64,000 bases of DNA from Ichthyophthirius multifiliis (lineage: Eukaryota > Ciliophora > Oligohymenophorea > Hymenostomatida): NCBI RefSeq assembly GCF_000220395.1, contig NW_004085885.1:124001-188000 (forward strand), given 5' to 3'. Below are positions 48,582-60,681 of the stretch, in pieces. How positions within the stretch are numbered: the first letter of the stretch is position 1; every line of letters begins with the position of its first letter. Below the pieces are notes generated by a model. That model did not search any database. It was not told the DNA's origin and was given only the letters and a program-made list of their open reading frames with translations. The position numbers were made by a program, and so were the translations under genes.

Positions 48582-50765
48582 TAATGATGAAGAAATTTTA
48601 TTTTTATTAATTTTTTTTTTTTTTCTTTTTTTAATAAAAAATAAATAAATTCATTAATTTTATAAACAATAAAAAAAAGTAATTATATAAATTAAAATTC
48701 TTAAAAAATTAAAAATAATTATATATATAACTCTTTTTTTATATAATATATAAATTAACTTAAAATTTGATTTTATATTTTTATTACTTTAGAAGTCATT
48801 GCAATATGCAATTTTTAAATGCATTTTTTTTTAAAGTTAGCTATATATAATTAAATATATATAAATAATTATGAAACATAAAATATAAATTTAATTAAAT
48901 GGTATTAATACAAATAATTTTAAAAATCCATCACGATTATTATAATTCCAATCATTTAGAAATAATTTATTATCCATTTTAACGCACTTTTTTAATATTT
49001 AATAAAATAATCCAATGGATTTACATGTACTATTAATAGCATATTAAAGAATTTTTATGTAAAAAATTTTAATTGTAAAAATATAAATTATATATATAAG
49101 AATGATTGTTAATCCTTTTTAACTTATAATTTAATATTTCAACATCATAAAATAATTTAGTTAAAAATAAGTCTTATAATGTTGTTAATAGTTATTGTTA
49201 TTTTTTATTTTTTTAATTACATTAAATATATTAAATATTTTTTAAAAATATACCAAACATAATAAAATTTAAATAATATAAAAAAAAATATTTATAAAAA
49301 AAAATTAAATAATTAGAGACTTATAAATGTATTTATTTTATTAAAAATATATAAACTAAATTAGATAAAATTATTTTTTTAAATTAAAAAAATATATAAT
49401 TATTTACATGAAACATATAAAAACTAATATCTATATCATATAAAAAATAAAATATTTTTTTTAAAAACATAATAGTACAAATTAATTGCAATAAAAAAAT
49501 ATATATAATTATAATTTAAAAATAAAAAAGTGATTTAAAATATATTTAGATGATTTGATAAAAAAATATTAATTTATTAAATATTTCATTATAAATTAAA
49601 TAATTATTAATTTATATATTTATTTATAGTAAACAAATTAAATATTTTTTTTAATATTTCATAATAATATATTAGTTTTATTATTATTTTCGAAATTATT
49701 TATATTAATCAATTTAAATAAAAAACAATTATAAAATATATTTTTAAAATATTTATTTTTATTCGGATTGTGTTATAATAAAATTATCTTTTAATTTAAT
49801 CATATAAGTATTTAAGATATTTTATATATTATATATAATATAATTAACATTATTAAATATTTAATTATATAAAAATAACTAAAATTAATATATTGAAAAA
49901 AATAATAATATATTATTTTATTTTTTACAAAATATATTTTAATATGTTATTATTTTCATTAATTTGATTTTTAAAATTTTATAAACATTAATAGTTATAA
50001 TTACATTCTAATCATAATTTATAATTTAATTAATTTAAAATAAGATGTATTTTGATTTAAACAAAAAAATTGATAAAGTTTATTATAATAATTTTTTTTA
50101 TTTTTAAATTATTTTAAATATATAATAAAATATCATTTTTTATATTAAAAATAATTTTAATTCTAAATATATTCAAATTCATATCTAATATTATATTATG
50201 AATTTTTTTTTTATAATTAGAAGATTTTTCATGTTTGAAATTAAAAAATATAAGAGTAGTATTAAAATTAAATTTAAAATTTATCATAATTTCTAATTAT
50301 AAAATAAAAAAATAAATGTATATTTGTAAATAATTATTTCAAAACATTAAGGTTAGAATTAATAATATAATTATTTAAACAAAATAAAATATTAATTTTT
50401 TTATTATTATAAATATGAAAAGTAATTAAATTATTATTTCAATATTTATATAATTATTATTAATTAATAATATATATATGTAAATTTAAGGGATAAAATA
50501 TAAATAATTTTTTTTTTAAAATATAATAATTTTAAAAAAACATTAAAATAATTATTTATTATTAATATAAAAATATATAAATTATATAATGATATTAAAT
50601 CAATTTCATTTTACTTATATATTTTAAAATAATATTAAAACAATTAAAATTATATTTATTAGTCCTTATTAAAAATATTTATATATATAAAAAAATTATA
50701 TATATAAAAATATATATTTATATATATATTTATATATATATATATTTTTATATTTTTTATTATAA

Positions 50766-50797
<32 letters not shown>

Positions 50798-51050
50798 TTA
50801 TTAAAATTTTTTTTTTTTTTTTATAATATTTATTATTTGATTGCAATTTTTATCAAAAATATTTATTTATGTATTATTGAATTTAAATAAATTTATTTTA
50901 AAAAAAGGAAAACAGACAAACATACATTAATAAATTAAAACTATTCTATATTCACTTTAACTATTTTCAAATTTTTTATTATAATTATATTTAAATAAAA
51001 TCTATTTTTTTAAAGAAAAAAGAAATTAATTTTATATTAATATTTTTCCT
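48582..51050. other. Gene desert, A/T-rich
   Basis: About 2.5 kb with no frame of convincing coding character on either strand. Contains dense TA/AT words, a T27 tract at 50766-50792 and a T16 tract at 50807-50822 separated by TTAAAATTTATTAAAA-like sequence. No RNA gene or repeat family is recognisable. Confidence 0.6.
50766..50822. repeat. Paired long oligo-T tracts
   Basis: T27 (50766-50792) and T16 (50807-50822) flank a short A/T spacer. Lengths in such runs are prone to sequencing error. Confidence 0.8.
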
Positions 51051-51733
51051 TCAAACATCAAGTTTAGGTACAATTTATGCCTTTTAGTTTCTTTTAGCTC
51101 TAGTAGCAGCGTTTTTGGTTCTTCTTGCTTCTTATTAAGCGTTTAATTTATCAGATTTAATCTTGTTAGCTTTAGAAACGTGAATGGCTTCAATCAAGAC
51201 AGTTTTGTTTTTGTATAAATTACCTTTAGATCCTAAATAGAATTAATGATATCTTTTAAAAATAAATATTAAAAATTATATAATAACAAAAAAATAACTA
51301 TTATTTATCAATTTTTTTAGCTGCTCTATATTTTCTTAAAAGTCTTCTTAAAACTCTTTATCTTCTTATCCAAAGTACTTTAGTGGGCATTCTCGCATTT
51401 CTAGAACCTTTTCTCTTACCATGTCCAGTATGTCTTCCTATATTATTTTATTTAATTTAATTATATTTATTATTAATTGTAATTATTTTATTTTTATTTA
51501 TTTATAAATAAGGAACCTTTTCTTTTGGCTTCTAAGTGTCTTCTAGCTCTTGATCTGGAATGAATTACTGTTGATCTTTTCATTACTAAACCATCTTTAA
51601 TAAGCTTTCTGATACTTGCTCTTGAATTTGCCATTGAAATTTCGGAAGATTCATTTGGATCTAACCAAAGTCTTTTTTAACCGCATTTCAATACGGCTGC
51701 TGATAATCTTTTTTAAAGTTTTAAAGATACCAT
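51051..51733 (-). CDS. RPL19: Ribosomal protein eL19 (L19e)
   Basis: 60S subunit protein. Removing introns 51438-51516 (79 bp, unusual donor GTTCCT) and 51253-51298 (46 bp) leaves exactly 186 codons, the normal length for the family. Family landmarks in order: [53 protein letters not shown], the highly conserved [77 protein letters not shown], then a basic C-terminal helix. Glutamines encoded by TAA appear at normal family positions, confirming the ciliate code. It is the best-conserved gene in the window and unusually GC-rich for it, as expected for a highly expressed gene. Confidence 0.98.
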
Positions 51734-52003
51734 TTTTTTTCTATCTTTTTTTAATTTTAATTTTTTTTTTTCTTTTTTTTTTCTCTTTACTTTTATTTTT
51801 TTATTATTTTTTTTTTATTTTTTTCTTAATATTTTTTTTTTATTTTAATCTTTGTTTTTTTATCTTTTTTTTTTTTATATTAAAATATGTTTTATTTTAT
51901 ATTTTGTAAAAATATAATACACAATATTATTAAATTTGCTAGTAATAATAAAAATAAGAAAAATTAAATAAATTATTAAATATTTATTAAAATTATAATT
52001 AAA
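51734..52003. promoter_or_regulatory. Divergent promoter region of eL19 and the oxidoreductase gene
   Basis: 270 bp separate the start codons of eL19 (-) and the FAD-type gene (+). It consists of a pyrimidine-rich plus strand (T tracts with C every 8-10 bases, about 51735-51880), i.e. purine-rich on the eL19 sense strand just upstream of its ATG, followed by A/T sequence. No named promoter motif is recognisable. Confidence 0.45.
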
Positions 52004-54285
52004 ATGAATAAATATTAGCCAATCATTTCTGATTTCGAGCAAAATCCAAACACAGTAATAATTGGAGGAGGACCTTCAGTGCTTTGCTTTTTGATTCATA
52101 TGGTAAGAACTGGAAAGTATTTTAAAATAAATTTTTATTTAAAAGAGTTCATAAAATTAATCAATTTAAAAAAAGAATAAGCGACTTAATAAAAAATGAA
52201 AGCTTTATTATTTTAGAACAAAATACACAATTCGGTTGTGGAAAATATTTAAATAAAGGTAAATTTATTAATATTTGATTTACTTTTTAAAATAAGTGAC
52301 AAATTGTAATGTTACTGGGCTTGATATTACAAGATTAATATTGAGGACTCCATTCTATTGTTAAAATGTGTTTTTATTTTATTTAAAAGAAATATAAAAC
52401 ATATATTAATAGGATTTATTTGATAAAGTTTTAGAATATTCAGATCATAATTATAAAGATACATAAAGAATATCTGATAGTTTTAAAAATTCATTACCAA
52501 AAATAAATAAAGAGAAAATATTTGCACTTTATGATAAATGTGTAATGGGAATTTTCAAAGAAATTTAAGTTACTATTACTTTTTAAGAGCTTATTAAATA
52601 CGGGTTGAGTTATCCTCCTTATTCTTTGCTTGCATTTTTTTAAAAATTATCGGAAATATACTTTTGAGACATATATATATTTTAAAATAAAAAATTGTAT
52701 TTAGGCAACTGCAATAAGTATTTTTTTTTTTATTGTAATTTATTTTTTAATAAATAAAAAAAGGTTTAATAAATTTAACTATAAAATGATGGAAAATTTA
52801 ATATAAATGTATATTTAAAACAAAAATCAGATGCTTTGTTAGAATATAGTTAATTATAATCAAAAAATTAATTTCAATCAATTTAATGTAAAACTATAGT
52901 AATATCAAATGGGACAAAGTAAAATAAATAATATTTATTATATTTATTAAACAAAAATATTATTTTTGTAAAAAAATAGATAAAGAGCTTTAAATTATGA
53001 ATTGATTTAAAATGAATTTTCATAAAAATAAATATTTGAAAGTGATTCTATTTTAACGGATACAGGTTGTATTAATTTTTTTAAAGCAATAAATAATTAT
53101 AAAAATAAAAAAATTGTTATAATTGGAGATTACTAAGTAGCATTTTAATGCGCTTTACTATTATTATAAGGACCTAAAATATGCTAAATAAATGAATTAG
53201 ATAGAGTCAGTACATTTTCTAATAAAATAAAAAATCAAAAATGTTTAGAATGCAATAAATATTTTTATTTAAGTAAAAATGTTTAAATTAACTAATAAAT
53301 TTAAAAAGTATTAAAAACAAAAATTATTAAATATTTTAATCTTACAAATATATAAATAGCTTGATAAAACATTCTAACTTGCTAATTTTGCTTACAAAAA
53401 TCAAGTAGCTTAGCATAATAATTAATGTACTTGCTTTGGCGATATTAGTCCCCATGTTTTTTAATGGAAGAAATCAAATGTAAATTTACCTGAATTTAAT
53501 GAATAGGAAATAATTATAGCACATACAAATGAAATTAAAATTTATTTTAGATCAGAATAAGAAGCTCTAAGTTATAATTATAAAAGATTTAATAAAAATT
53601 CAAACTAAAATAAATATTTCTAAGTTAATTAATATTCTGGTTTAAAAGGATAAGAAAGAGAATTATTTTATGATGTATTTTTTAAATTCTGTTTTTTTTT
53701 TATTTATTATCTATTAGATTATTTAAGGATATGAGAAAAGAATTATTCTTAAAAACTTTTAAAATAATGAATAATTAAAGAATATTTTATAGAATTGCAA
53801 TTTTATAGTTAATGCTTAAGGATAAGAAAGCTAAGATATTATAATTAAAGATTTAAGAGGATAATAACTAAATTTAATAAAGGAAACTGATAATATATTC
53901 GAAGTTGATGAATATTGTAGATTAATTTCATAATAAGGAAATTTAAAAAGCATTTTTGGTATCGGAAGTAATTTTGGATTATAATCAGACGAAAGTCAAA
54001 AAAACAAAATTATTAGGTTTTTTTTATACAATATAATAATAATTATTTTTAAACTTATTTTTTTAAAAACAAAAAATAAGAATAAGTAATGTAAATACGT
54101 ATAATTAAATTTTGCCTAATATAATAATTAATAAATTACTTAAATCTATTATAGAATATAAATAAATATAAAATTTTATATATAAGAAATATAATTAATA
54201 AGATATATTTACTGAGGATATTAATTTAAATTCTACAAATGCTTATATTTCTATTTTTGAGTTTAAATACATAATTTTTTTTTGA
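52004..54285 (+). CDS. FAD-dependent oxidoreductase-like protein
   Basis: N-terminal dinucleotide-binding motif NTVIIGGGPSVLCFLIHM (GxGxxG-type, with V replacing the usual G/A) followed by an acidic beta-strand end (SFIILEQNTQFGCG). A second Rossmann-like segment, NKKIVIIGDYQVAFQCALLL, has a degenerate glycine motif. Between them, QCKTIVISNGTKQ fits the ATG-like strand of flavin monooxygenase/thioredoxin-reductase folds. A Cys-rich insertion (KCLECNKYF ... NQCTCFGD) follows the second motif. Then IYFRSEQEALSYNYKRF, YSGLKGQERELFYDVF, and a C-terminal FAD-closing strand SIFGIGSNFGLQSDES. Six or more short introns are needed (for example 52117-52145, only 29 bp). The 3' end is uncertain: the first in-frame TGA is at 54283-54285, but splicing out about 54259-54307 would extend it by a more natural tail (TQIECNTNYIENDNYDTN). 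Substrate unknown. Confidence 0.7.
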
Positions 54286-54601
54286 TTTAATTTTTTTTTT
54301 AAATAAAAGTAAAACATAAATTGAATGTAATACAAATTATATTGAAAATGATAATTATGATACAAATAAAAGGTAATATCAATAAAAAATAAATATAATA
54401 AGTATTTTTTCTATTTTAATTATAAAAAATAAAAAAGTAATTAAAAATAAGAAATTAATAATATAAATTATTAGAATTTAAAAATTATTAAATGATAAAA
54501 TATAAATTATAATTTTTTAAAATATTTATTATATATTTTTTTTTACATTATTTAGTATTAGTTTTATGTAAAAGAAATTGTGAAATTTATTAATTTCGTT
54601 T
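54286..54601. other. Convergent 3' flanks
   Basis: May include the last exon of the oxidoreductase gene (to about 54400). The rest is A/T-rich. Confidence 0.35.
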
Positions 54602-56106
54602 TCAATTTTTTTTTTTTTTTTTTCCTTTTTTATTTCCAAATTAATTATCTTTTTTGTTATGTGAATGTATGATTTACATTTAATATAATTTTATTTTGCA
54701 TACTTAATACATCTAAAATAATTTAGGGCAATTTCTTTTTTAGAAAATATAATTTATCACCAACTCGAGGTGAAGATTTTATATAAAGCAATTCTTTTAT
54801 AAGTTATATATTTTAGCTTCGTAAATAATAATATAAAGGCGTGTTGAGTTTTATTCATATTATCTTTAGAATTCAAATTAAGATTTAATAATTAGATTTT
54901 AGTTTCCTTTTTTTACTGATCCTATAAAAAAGTAAGAACGACTAATAAATGTATTTTTATATTTCAATTTGTTTGATTGTAACTTTGCAAATTTTTTTAT
55001 ATTATATTATTTTAAATATTATGTTTTGAAATAATAATAGTATTAATATTGTATAAATTTTTAATTATTTTAATATTTCCATATTTATCTTTTACATTTG
55101 AAAGATAATTATAAATTATAAGTTGTTTAGTTCGAATTAATTGGCATCATTTTAATTAAAATTATATTATGGTGTAAGCTTTTTATGGTCTAAAAATTCC
55201 TTTGTATCATATGTAAATCTACTATTGAATTTATTTATCTAATTATTTAAAAAAACACTTTGTTAATTTTAAATTCAACTTTTGCAATGTTTTTAATGTT
55301 TTAAATTTTAGTATTAACTATATTTTTATTTAATACTAGTTGTATATTTAATATATCTTTATTATTAACAACTAAGTTTAAATTATTTTCTAAGTTTTTA
55401 ATATTTGCCTTATGTTCTATTTTAGTATATAGAACAGATTTTCCAAAAACTCTATCTTTAGAGTGTAAAATATTTCTATTTTGTTTAATTTAATTACATT
55501 TGTGTTTATTTATATTGATTTAAGAAAGTTTTTTTTGCCTTTCATCCAATGTATATTTTTATTTATTTAATAAATTTATTAATTTATTAAAAATTGATAA
55601 AAATTCGCAAAAGAATTAGTTTAATTTGCTTTCTTTTATTATCGGATTGTTAATATGTGTTACATATTTTTTTTCTTTCTATAAGTTGCTTCATTAATTT
55701 ATTTTTTAAAGTTAATATACTCATTTTTGTATTAAAATTGTTTGGTTATCTAGATAATTAGACTCTTGATTAGTTTTAGTCAAAATTTACTTATTTTTAA
55801 CATTTTATTATCTCATTTAAAGTATATATGAAATTTATTAGTTTATAAATGATAAATTTAAATAAACACTTTAATTTCTATTATCTTTAAGAGTTAATTT
55901 GAGTGTATTATTGCTTTATTTTTTAATAACAATAGTTTAAAGTTTAATTATATTATTATTTATTTTTGTTAAATAAATGCTCTTTTTTTATCTTTTTAAA
56001 TAAATATTAAATGAAGAAGAAAGTAAAATTAATAATAATATTTTAATTTTATTTGGATGTTAATTATTTTTTTAAAATAATAAGTATTTTTTTTATTAAA
56101 TAAAAC
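54602..56106 (-). CDS. Uncharacterised protein with two apparent frame shifts
   Basis: Protein-like sequence continues over most of this interval on the minus strand: LKLTLKDNRNQSVYLNLSF, ILTKTNQESNYLDNQTILIQ, (shift at A5 near 55724) EYINFKKQINEATYRKKK, (shift at A8 near 55670) VTHINNPIIKESKLNQFFCE, YTLDERQKKLSQININKHK, ILHSKDRVFGKSVLYTKIE, VDLHMIQRNFQTIKSLHHN, FISRSYFFIGSVKKGNQ, FEFQRQYEQNSTRLYIIIYE. It ends in a Lys-rich tail at TGA 54604-54602. The start is not resolved: an ATG exists at 56106-56104 but the first 120 nt look non-coding. No family is recognised; no membrane span or catalytic motif is seen. Confidence 0.45.
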
Positions 56107-56493
56107 ATTATTAAAAGTTTTTTTTTTTAATTCGAAAGTTTATTTTATATTAATTTATAGAAATTTAGCTATAATTCAAAATAATTTTCAAAAATATTAT
56201 TATATCATAGTTTAATTTAATTAATTTTCTATTTATTATTTAGACTTTATTCATTTTTATAACAAATATTAATCTTTTGTTTGACTTTATAAGATTTTTT
56301 TTTTTAAATATATTATTGCTTAAATTATATATGTGAATCTTTAAAACAATATTCGTCAAAATTTGAATATATTTAATAATTAAACAATTAAATTAAGATA
56401 ATGAAATTATAAAAATTTTCTTAATTTAAAAATATTTTACATAAAACATAAAAAATAAGTTTATAAAAAGTGCTTAAACTATAAATTTCTTTG
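56107..56493. other. Intergenic A/T-rich
   Basis: No gene, repeat or motif supported. Confidence 0.4.
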
Positions 56494-56790
56494 TCAAACC
56501 TATTTTTTACCCTTTAATCCTTAATTAAGAGCATTTATTCCTTATTCAATACCAGAAATGTCTCTTGAAACTTAAAAAAATTGTATTATCTTTGAATTAC
56601 AATTTTATAAGCATTCTCTTTCATTATCATCAAATAAAAAATCATCTAATTTCAAACATTTTTAAAAGCAATGATTAAATAATTTGTTTTCCAAATCTTT
56701 TACTATAACAAAGGTATCTAAATATGTTTGCAATTTCTAAGCATTATCTTTACTATAATTTTTAAAATTTTATCCTGATGATAAGAACAT
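56494..56790 (-). CDS. Small Tim chaperone (Tim8/9/10/13 family)
   Basis: 98-codon single exon. The twin CX3C signature is present: HCFQKCLKLDDFLFDDNE then RECLQNCNSKIIQFF. The pairs C-FQK-C and C-LQN-C form the two disulfides of the helical hairpin in small Tims, which escort hydrophobic precursors across the mitochondrial intermembrane space as hexamers. The N-terminus (MFLSSGQNFKNYSKDNAQK) is unstructured and the C-terminal helix is short (ISGIEQGINALNQGLKGKK). Length fits the family. Spacing between the cysteine pairs (about 16 residues) is at the usual value. Which Tim paralogue it is cannot be decided by eye. Confidence 0.85.
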
Positions 56791-57525
56791 ATTCTTTAAA
56801 AATATAATGGTTAAAATTAAAAATATTTTTATTTTTTAATTATTATAATTAAATAATATCTTATTTTAATTTAATTAAATATTTATTTGTATTTTATTTA
56901 TTTTTACCAATTATTATATTATATAAATATTTTTTATTTATAAAAAGTATTTTTTGTTTTTATTCAGAATTTAAGATTTTCAAAATTTTAATGTATTATT
57001 TAAATAAATGTTTATATTTTGATTTTTTATTAAAAAGTTTTTTTTAATTATTATTTCAAATAAATTATTAATAAATAAAAATAAAAAAATTAAACTATTA
57101 TTTAATTTTTTAGTTAAGTATTTCTCAATTTTGGAAATATATTTTTAATGAACATTAATGAGATCAATAATTTTAAAAGTTAAATTATTTAGAATTTTTT
57201 AATTAAAAATTATTTTAAATAAATATATGTAAAAATAATAAATATAATATAAACTCATTGTTTTTTTTACAATATTTTTTATATTTATATATTAATATTT
57301 TTTTATTTTTTTAAATTACTACTATAAATCTTATTTCTATTATATTTCCATTATTTTAATTTCTTCAATTTTTTATTGTATTAAATTAATTATTTAATAT
57401 TCAAACTTTTATATATAAATGAATATTTAGAAATATAAAAAATAGAAAACAATATAAACTAGTAAAAAAAACTTTAGAACAAAATTAAAATTAGATAAAT
57501 TAAATATAATTTAAATTTTTTAAAA
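56791..57525. other. Intergenic A/T-rich
   Basis: No gene, repeat or motif supported; contains only low-complexity A/T sequence. Confidence 0.5.
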
Positions 57526-57808
57526 TCAAATATAGATATTTTCTTGCAATTTCAATATTATAATATAATTTATATTTAACTTAACTAAGTGCCCATAGTG
57601 TCCGGTTTTTTTCTTAATTTTTCTTAAAATAATATTAAGATTTTTTAAATGGCTGCTATTAAATTACTATAAAACAATTTCTTCTAATCTTTCACTATCT
57701 TTTAATTAATTATATTGATTTTCTTCATAAAATCTTCAAAATATGCTATGTCATTTTAAATAATAGTATTCTTTTTTCATCATAATCTAAAATTTAATTT
57801 AAATTCAT
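57526..57808 (-). CDS. Small hypothetical protein with one frame shift
   Basis: MNLNQILDYDEKRILLFKMT followed, after a one-base shift near 57745, by FYEENQYNQLKDSERLEEIV and LQQFNSSHLKNLNIILRK, ending with a hydrophobic, low-complexity tail at TGA. The middle part is good coding sequence with a mixed helical composition; about 95 residues in total. It lies on the same strand as the small Tim gene. No family is recognised. Upstream residues (KKENPLKLQN) in the same frame hint that the start could be earlier. Confidence 0.4.
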
Positions 57809-58304
57809 GTTTTATAATTTTAAGGGATTTTCTTTTTTAGTATTGATTTATTTATGTAAGTTTTTTATTTTATTGTTATAAACCTTTTTTTAAAATATAA
57901 TTATAATTTAATTAAAAAAGTGATATTATTAATTTATTTTTCTAGAAAATTAAAATATTAATTAAATTATTTTTTGGTTTCCCTTACAAATATTTTTCTC
58001 CTTCTCTAATATCTAAGCAAATATAAAAAATACAAAAAAGATTAGATTTATTAAAAATACTATATATTTAAACTTAATAGAAATATATAAAATACTATGA
58101 GTTTATACTTAAAAATATAATGAAAAAATAATCAAATTAAATTATTTAAAAATAAAAATTATAAAATATAAAAATTCCTATAATAATAGATATACACATA
58201 TGATTTATAAGAAAAAGGCTAATAGTTTGTATTATAAAAAAAAAAAAATCAACAAAATTAAAGTTAGAATTTTTAAAATAAAACAAAACATCATTAAAAA
58301 ATAA
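57809..58304. other. Intergenic A/T-rich
   Basis: No supported features other than homopolymers. Confidence 0.4.
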
Positions 58305-60548
58305 TCATTTTTATTGAATTTCTTCTCTAAAAGAATCACAAATTTTATCATCTAAAATTAATAATAAATCTTCATCAAATTTAAGTTCTTTATTATCTCC
58401 AGGAAAATATATTTTTCTTTTTATAGCCATAAGTCTAAATAAATAAGCAATATTTGAATTTTCTTAGATTTTTTCTTTTTCAAAACTCGAAGTAGCTTAA
58501 ATAAGCAAATCTTAAACAATTTTATTCATATTATCTCTTAAACTAACTTTGAAATTCTTCATATCTCTAAAAAATATATATATATATATATAATAAATAA
58601 AAAAATACCCAGTATTTAATTCTAGTAACTTTTCTAAATTTGTTGCTTTTTCTGTTCCTCTGATTTCATCTAAATAGCTTTTTAAATTTTATTTCAACAA
58701 ATGAAAAACATCAAGTGTCATCTACATTCCTTTCCATTACTTTAGTTTACTCATTTCTCCTAAAAAAAGTACTAAAGCATTATGTTTTTATTTATTTGCA
58801 GTAGTTAAAGTAGTTTCAAAAACTTAATAAATTTATTTAGTAATTTATTCTCTAATAAATTATAATGCTTTTAAACAAATATCAACAAGAAAAAGTGTTT
58901 AAGTTTTATAATTAGTAGTAAATGTGTCCAAATTTTACATTTATTATTTCCTTATTTTTTCTTCTATTAATAATTATTATATTTACTTATCTTTTTGTCT
59001 TAATTTATATTATGTTTTCCATAAATTCATTGCTAGTAATTTTATTCTATTATTTACATTGTCTTCGAAAAAATCTAACATATTATCAACTACATCATGA
59101 GTTTTCTTTTTATGGAAATCTTTCATGTCTCTTTTATATGCTGATTTCATTGCATTTTATATTGCATTATTTGCCATTTCATTTATATCTAAATTATAAT
59201 TATCTAATTATTCTTTATATCTATTTATCTAATTATTTTTAATTTATTTTTAATAAATATAAATATATATTCTTATTGTTACTTCATTTTATTTATTTTA
59301 TATGTCATTAATCATATTTTTTATTTCTTTTAGTTAAATTCTATTTTCATCTACTAATCTGTTATTTTCTTATTATAATTAGTTCATTTTTTAAGTCAAA
59401 TCGTTTATTATTCTATTTCTTTCCTCTTACATTTTATTAAAAGCTCTTTCGAATTGTAATTATGCGATTTCTTTTTCTTTTTATTCGTTTGTTAAAGTAT
59501 CTTTTAAATGATTAATTTCAAATTTTTAATTTTCTTTATCTTCTTCAACTCTTCTTTTAACTTCAATTAAATTATTAACTTTTCTTCTTAAAGATAAAAT
59601 ATCCTTTTAAAAATTAATTAATATATTATTTATTTATCTTTTTAAAAAAAAAACATTATCTCTATTTTCTAGTTATTATTTAATGTTATTTTTTTCAAAA
59701 TCGTATTATTTTTATGTTTCTTCTAATCTAAAGCAAACTAAATTTTTATCACTAAAAGCATTTTTAATATCATCAATTAATTCTAAATTTTTTACTGCTT
59801 ACTTATCTATACCTATTATTAAATCAGTGTTATTTAATTTTAAATCATTTATAAAGTTTTCTTAGTCTGTATATAATTAATGCATTTTTCTTAAAGTTTC
59901 TTTGTAAGTTAATAATTCATTTTAGTTTTATTCAAGAGTATTTTTTAGCAAATTTATCTTTTTTTATTTATAAATTATAAACTTTAATATAATTTTTTTA
60001 CTTCACTTTATAATGTATCTGTTAAACTTATTTTAGATATAATCACTTAATCCTATTCATTTATATAATTTCTTAAATTTGCTAATTATACTTAAAGTTA
60101 TTCACATTTTATTTCATATTCGCATTCCTTTACTATTGAAACTACTGGTACCTAATCAACTTATGGATAAGTTATATCAGTGACAGCCATACTTTATATA
60201 TTATCAATTAAATATAATTATAATTAATATTATTACATGTTTGCAATAGGAGCATCCATTAACTATTCTTAAGTATAAGTATTCTAAATTTTAATAATAT
60301 ATTAATTTTAATTTTTAAATATAAAGTACTTAATATTGTTGTTGAAACTAAATAGAATTTTATTATTATTAAATATAATGATCTTAAACATAAGGTCCTT
60401 AAATATATTGTGCATCTTAAATATATGCTTAATCCTAAATATATGTTGGATCTTAAACATATGGTGGATTTTATATATATTCTATATCTTAAATATATAC
60501 AGGATTTTAAAGATAAGAATCTTTATTATAATTATTTTATATACTCAT
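58305..60548 (-). CDS. Coiled-coil protein with N-terminal hexapeptide YIQ repeat
   Basis: Starts MSIQNNYNKDSYLQ and at once enters eight near-identical units of the form NPVYIQ, DIEYIQ, NPPYVQ, DPTYIQ (see repeat entry). Two introns join this exon to NTYTQEQLMDAPIAN and then AVTDITYPQVDQVPVVSIVK. The remainder is coiled coil: ECEYEIKCEQLQVQLANLRN, LLTYKETLRKMHQLYTDQEN, LSLRRKVNNLIEVKRRVEED, QLQFERAFNKMQEERNRI. Further on come MANNAIQNAMKSAYKRDMKD, THDVVDNMLDFFEDNVNNR, and a C-terminal globular-looking end MKNFKVSLRDNMNKIVQDLL, DEDLLLILDDKICDSF. Several 50-60 bp introns and some homopolymer shifts occur. It resembles cytoskeletal (basal body, cortex) proteins in layout, but no family is recognised. 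Confidence 0.65.
60370..60506 (-). repeat. Eight-copy hexapeptide-coding repeat (x-x-x-Y-[IV]-Q)
   Basis: Consecutive units encode NPVYIQ, DIEYIQ, NPPYVQ, DPTYIQ, DQAYIQ, DAQYIQ, GPYVQ, DHYIQ. Tyr, Ile/Val and Gln are invariant and the first residue is Asp, Asn or Gly. DNA units are 15-18 bp and diverged, with Gln always TAA or TAG, so selection on protein is likely. It lies within the first exon of the coiled-coil gene. Confidence 0.85.
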
Positions 60549-60681
60549 TTTTATTTTATTTAACTTTTTTTTTTTAATTTTAAAAAATATTTAAAATTAA
60601 TAATATTTTATTTTATTTTACTTTTTTTTAAAATCTATATAAAAATATAAAAAAAAATTATAAAATTAAATATTTTAGTTT
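60549..60681. other. Short intergenic gap
   Basis: A/T-rich gap between the stop of the eIF2B-gamma gene and the start of the repeat/coiled-coil gene, both on the minus strand. Confidence 0.4.

Noticed and set aside
51616-51909. Plus-strand Phe-rich 97-aa ORF
   Set aside because: Antisense to eL19 exon 1 plus its purine-rich leader.
54739-54775. Possible hairpin RNA (CACC...GGTG, about 54760-54775)
   Set aside because: Only a 4-bp stem, and it lies inside a long TGA-free coding-like minus-strand frame; no tRNA or snoRNA boxes were found.
58922-59242. Plus-strand 106-aa hydrophobic ORF
   Set aside because: Antisense to the coiled-coil gene; the hydrophobic look comes from A-rich Lys/Asn/Gln codons read backwards.
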